From the NCBI RefSeq assembly GCF_009937975.1, contig NZ_AP018441.1, forward strand, positions 186,001 through 250,000: DNA of 64,000 bases, written 5' to 3'. A program made the translations under genes and the position numbers. The notes beneath the pieces are model-generated. The model ran no database searches. It was not told the DNA's origin and saw only the letters and a list, made by a program, of their open reading frames with translations. This document shows, in pieces, positions 61,770 through 64,000 of the stretch (position 1 is its first letter; the number at the start of each line of letters is the position of its first letter). The stretch is from Undibacterium sp. YM2 (GTDB lineage Bacteria; Pseudomonadota; Gammaproteobacteria; Burkholderiales; Burkholderiaceae_D).

Positions 61770-63638
61770 ATGAAACACGAAAAAAATACAGTGGCAAGTC
61801 AGACGGCGCGCCGCAACTTTATCAAGACGATGTCCCTGGCTGCTGGCAGCAGCTTGCCAGCAAGCCGAGCGCTCGCCGCGAGCATGATAGAAGACCCCTG
61901 GCAAAAAGCCCAGGACATTGTCGATCGCCTCGCCAAGCCCCTCAAATTTCGCGCTGCTGATTACAGCATCACTGATTTTGGTGCCGTCACTTGTGAATTG
62001 AAAAAAGTCAAATCCTGGATATCTTTTGAAGAGCAGGACAATTTATCTACACCAGTCGCGAATGCCAAAGATATTTATCCCGCGGTTACACAAGCGATCA
62101 AGACTTGTCATGAAGCTGGTGGTGGCCGTGTGATCATCCCTGCCGGTAACTGGTATTGCGCAGGCCCTATCGTCTTGCTGTCGAATGTGAATGTGCATCT
62201 GCAAAAGGGAGCGCATATCTATTTCAGCAATAATCCTGAAGACTATGCTAAATACGGCAGCTTTGACTGCGGGCCAAATGGCAAGCTGGTGATCTCCCGC
62301 TGGCAGAGTAATGACTGCCTGAATTTCTCACCCATGGTGTATGCCTATGGCCAGGACAATATCGCCCTGACTGGTGATGACTGGAGCAGCATACTCGATG
62401 GCCAGGGCGGTGTGCCCTTTGATGATAATGGTGATTGCTGGTGGACCTGGAAGGGCAAGCAAAAGACCATCAATTCTGTGGGACAGAATACCACGCCGAA
62501 TTACAAGCTGGGCAAGCGCTCAGAAAATACCGCAAATGACTTGAACGCGACCAGCCTGGAAAAAATTGCACCGCAACTCGATGAAAAACAAAGGCTGCGC
62601 ATACAGGGTGACAATGATAAATGGCGTGCCGATGCGAATTATCTGCCATCCCTGTCTGAAGCGGGTGTGCCCGTGGGCAAACGTATCTTTGGCATGGGAC
62701 ATAATCTGCGTCCACCGATGATACAGTTTATCAGTTGCACGAATGTGCTGATGCAGGGCTACCAGGTTAACCATACCCCATTCTGGCAACACCATCCTGT
62801 GCATTGCCGTAATGTGGTGATACGCGATGTGCTGGCGAAAAGTCATGGCCCGAACAGCGATGGCTTTGACCCTGAGGCCTGTGATCATGTACTGGTTGAA
62901 TCCTGTACCTTTGATTCAGGCGATGACTGCATCGCCATCAAGGCAGGCAAGAATCTGGATACCCAGTATGGCCCTTCACAAAATATCGTCATCCAGAATT
63001 GCACCATGCAAAGTGGTCATGGTGCGGTGACACTGGGTAGTGAAATGGCGGGCGGCATACAGAATGTGTATGCGCAAAATCTCTTGTTCGAGAATATCAA
63101 CTGGGCCACCAATCCACTGAACACAGCAATACGCCTGAAGACGAATATGAACCGTGGCGGTTACCTCAAGAATTTCTTTGTACGCAATATTACGATTCCG
63201 AATGGTGTGCAGACCAGCCCGTCTTTCTACACATCGCTGCCTGGCTCGCCGATACAGTCCAAGACAGTCGCCACCGCTGCCGGTGCTGTCATTACCTTTG
63301 ATTGCGACTACGCACCGGTCAGTGACAATGTCAGGACCAGGCCACCGGTGGTGACGAATGTGCATATCTCGAATGTCAAAGTGGGTAATGTCACGACCAA
63401 AAACGGCAAGTTCTCGTGCTTCCAGGCCATCGTCATCCTTGGCCCGGTCGCCTCAGACTATAACGGTGACGACAAGAATCCCATGATCTTCCCGGTCACC
63501 AATGTGACCATCAGCGATTGCCAGTTTGGTACGCCAGTGAATGCTGCCAGCCCGCTGTATCTGTACAACGTCAAGGGTCTGGAGTTGAAGAATGTGCAGA
63601 TAGGTGACAAACTGCACAATAGCCAGCTCTCAGCATAA
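61770..63638 (+). CDS. Tat-exported GH28 polygalacturonase
   Basis: The 622-residue protein begins with a twin-arginine signal ('TARRNFIKTMSLAAGSSLPA') and has a GH28 beta-helix with NSDGFDP (N362-D364), GDDC (D385/D386), GHG (H417) and RLK (R455-K457). An insertion of about 120 residues between 'DGQGGVPFD' and 'RIFGMGHNLRPPMIQF' lengthens it over the standard enzyme, a trait of exo-acting GH28s. It should act in the periplasm on imported oligogalacturonides. Export by Tat implies folding before export. 26 nt after the fusion gene. Confidence 0.93.
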   Translation: MKHEKNTVASQTARRNFIKTMSLAAGSSLPASRALAASMIEDPWQKAQDIVDRLAKPLKFRAADYSITDFGAVTCELKKVKSWISFEEQDNLSTPVANAKDIYPAVTQAIKTCHEAGGGRVIIPAGNWYCAGPIVLLSNVNVHLQKGAHIYFSNNPEDYAKYGSFDCGPNGKLVISRWQSNDCLNFSPMVYAYGQDNIALTGDDWSSILDGQGGVPFDDNGDCWWTWKGKQKTINSVGQNTTPNYKLGKRSENTANDLNATSLEKIAPQLDEKQRLRIQGDNDKWRADANYLPSLSEAGVPVGKRIFGMGHNLRPPMIQFISCTNVLMQGYQVNHTPFWQHHPVHCRNVVIRDVLAKSHGPNSDGFDPEACDHVLVESCTFDSGDDCIAIKAGKNLDTQYGPSQNIVIQNCTMQSGHGAVTLGSEMAGGIQNVYAQNLLFENINWATNPLNTAIRLKTNMNRGGYLKNFFVRNITIPNGVQTSPSFYTSLPGSPIQSKTVATAAGAVITFDCDYAPVSDNVRTRPPVVTNVHISNVKVGNVTTKNGKFSCFQAIVILGPVASDYNGDDKNPMIFPVTNVTISDCQFGTPVNAASPLYLYNVKGLELKNVQIGDKLHNSQLSA

Positions 63639-63645
63639 TCCATGC

Positions 63646-63682
63646 AAAAAAATGCGCATAAGAGATGTTATCTCTTATGCGC
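63646..63682 (-). terminator. Intrinsic terminator for the minus-strand lactonase gene
   Basis: GCGCATAAGAGAT (63654-63666) and ATCTCTTATGCGC (63670-63682) form a perfect 13-bp stem with a 3-nt loop. On the minus strand the stem is followed by a seven-T run (plus-strand A-run 63646-63652). Confidence 0.9.
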
Positions 63683-63720
63683 TCAAGTACCGCTGCGCTT
63701 TCAGGTGGTAAATTATTAAA

Positions 63721-64000
63721 TCAGTTTGCGAATCTTGTTTCTGGCACACCGGCCACACCCGGCCTCACCAGCACCAGGCTGCCTGCCCATTGATCATGTT
63801 CTGCCTTGCCAGCACCTATGGAGCTGACCAGTAAGGTACTCATGTCAGGCCCGCCAAAGGTGCACATGGCGGGTTTGTTCATTGGCAGGGCTATGGTACG
63901 GTCGAGCTTGCCTGCAGGCGTGAAGCGCAGCAGGCAGGCGCCATCGTTGCCGCATATCCAGTAGCAGCCATCTATATCCATGGCGGCACCGTCAGGACGG
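63721..64000 (-). CDS. SMP-30/gluconolactonase family protein, C-terminal part (cut by window edge)
   Basis: The frame reads in from the right edge: 'RPDGAAMDIDGCYWICGND', then 'CLLRFTPAGKLDRTIALPMN', 'KPAMCTFGGPDMSTLLVSS' and a stop at 63721. This is the last third of an SMP-30-type beta-propeller lactonase with the metal-ligand Asp region 'PDGAAMDIDG'. In this locus it would hydrolyse the galactaro-lactone made by uronate dehydrogenase, feeding GarD. It converges with the polygalacturonase operon. Confidence 0.88.
   Translation of the reverse strand, partial: RPDGAAMDIDGCYWICGNDGACLLRFTPAGKLDRTIALPMNKPAMCTFGGPDMSTLLVSSIGAGKAEHDQWAGSLVLVRPGVAGVPETRFAN

Noticed and set aside
1..64000. CRISPR arrays, tRNA/rRNA genes, insertion sequences, prophage structural genes
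   Set aside because: Looked for regular spaced repeats, transposase motifs and cloverleaf-like segments; none found that would stand.

Overview
The window looks like chromosome of a betaproteobacterium, most probably Oxalobacteraceae/Burkholderiales. This is a guess from gene content: LysR- and MocR-type regulators, a family 2A encapsulin with its cysteine desulfurase cargo, an OsmC-YcaO fusion, QseBC with cytochrome b561, and an oxidative galacturonate pathway. Most genes are ordinary, tightly packed chromosomal genes of moderate GC. The stretch from about 0.9 to 5.5 kb is visibly AT-richer and looks acquired. I saw no rRNA, tRNA, CRISPR array, IS element or prophage structural gene.

Layout. 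0-0.9 kb: the end of a LysR regulator and a fragment of a YCII-like gene. 0.9-5.5 kb: an island with a RelE/HigB-like toxin, an antitoxin-metalloprotease fusion and, convergent to it, a three-gene cassette (DUF4031, thymidylate-synthase-family enzyme, alpha-glutamyl/putrescinyl-thymine-pyrophosphorylase-like protein); a 16-codon clpP scrap lies in its right flank. 5.5-9.7 kb: OsmC-YcaO protein, methionine aminopeptidase coupled to a ParD-like antitoxin, histidine phosphatase. 9.7-17.2 kb: a DesKR-like two-component system, two globins, a diguanylate cyclase, a MocR regulator and a three-gene envelope operon, with repeated DNA boxes between them. 17.4-26 kb: secreted beta-helix protein, SH3 protein, orphan ABC ATPase, cupin, LysR regulator, SnoaL-like protein, polysaccharide deacetylase and an envelope operon.

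26.2-34.5 kb is sulfur metabolism: metY, a histidine kinase broken by two frameshifts, then rhodanese, serine acetyltransferase, family 2A encapsulin shell and cysteine desulfurase cargo, closed by a terminator. 34.5-39 kb: TetR, hydrolase, DHA2 efflux pump, isomerase and a CmcJ-like oxidoreductase. 39.1-47.8 kb is an NAD/ADP-ribose locus. On the minus strand, a PARG-like macrodomain protein, KptA, a frameshifted phosphatase, NADAR and DUF4291 are packed together. Divergently, on the plus strand, nicotinamidase-like hydrolase, PncB, NadE and NadM-Nudix rebuild NAD. Two palindromes with identical arms and spacing, one at each end of the divergent promoter, suggest a shared regulator.

47.8-51.6 kb: a cytochrome b561/QseBC/PepSY operon, bordered on its far side by a decayed copy of the nadM 3' end. 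51.6-64 kb is a pectin utilisation locus: uronate dehydrogenase, galactarate dehydratase, a FadR-type regulator with candidate TGGT-N3-ACCA operators, TonB-dependent receptor, rhamnogalacturonan acetylesterase, a polygalacturonase-pectin methylesterase fusion, a Tat-exported polygalacturonase and the end of an SMP-30-type lactonase. Together these would de-esterify and cleave pectin outside or in the periplasm and oxidise galacturonate through galactarate.
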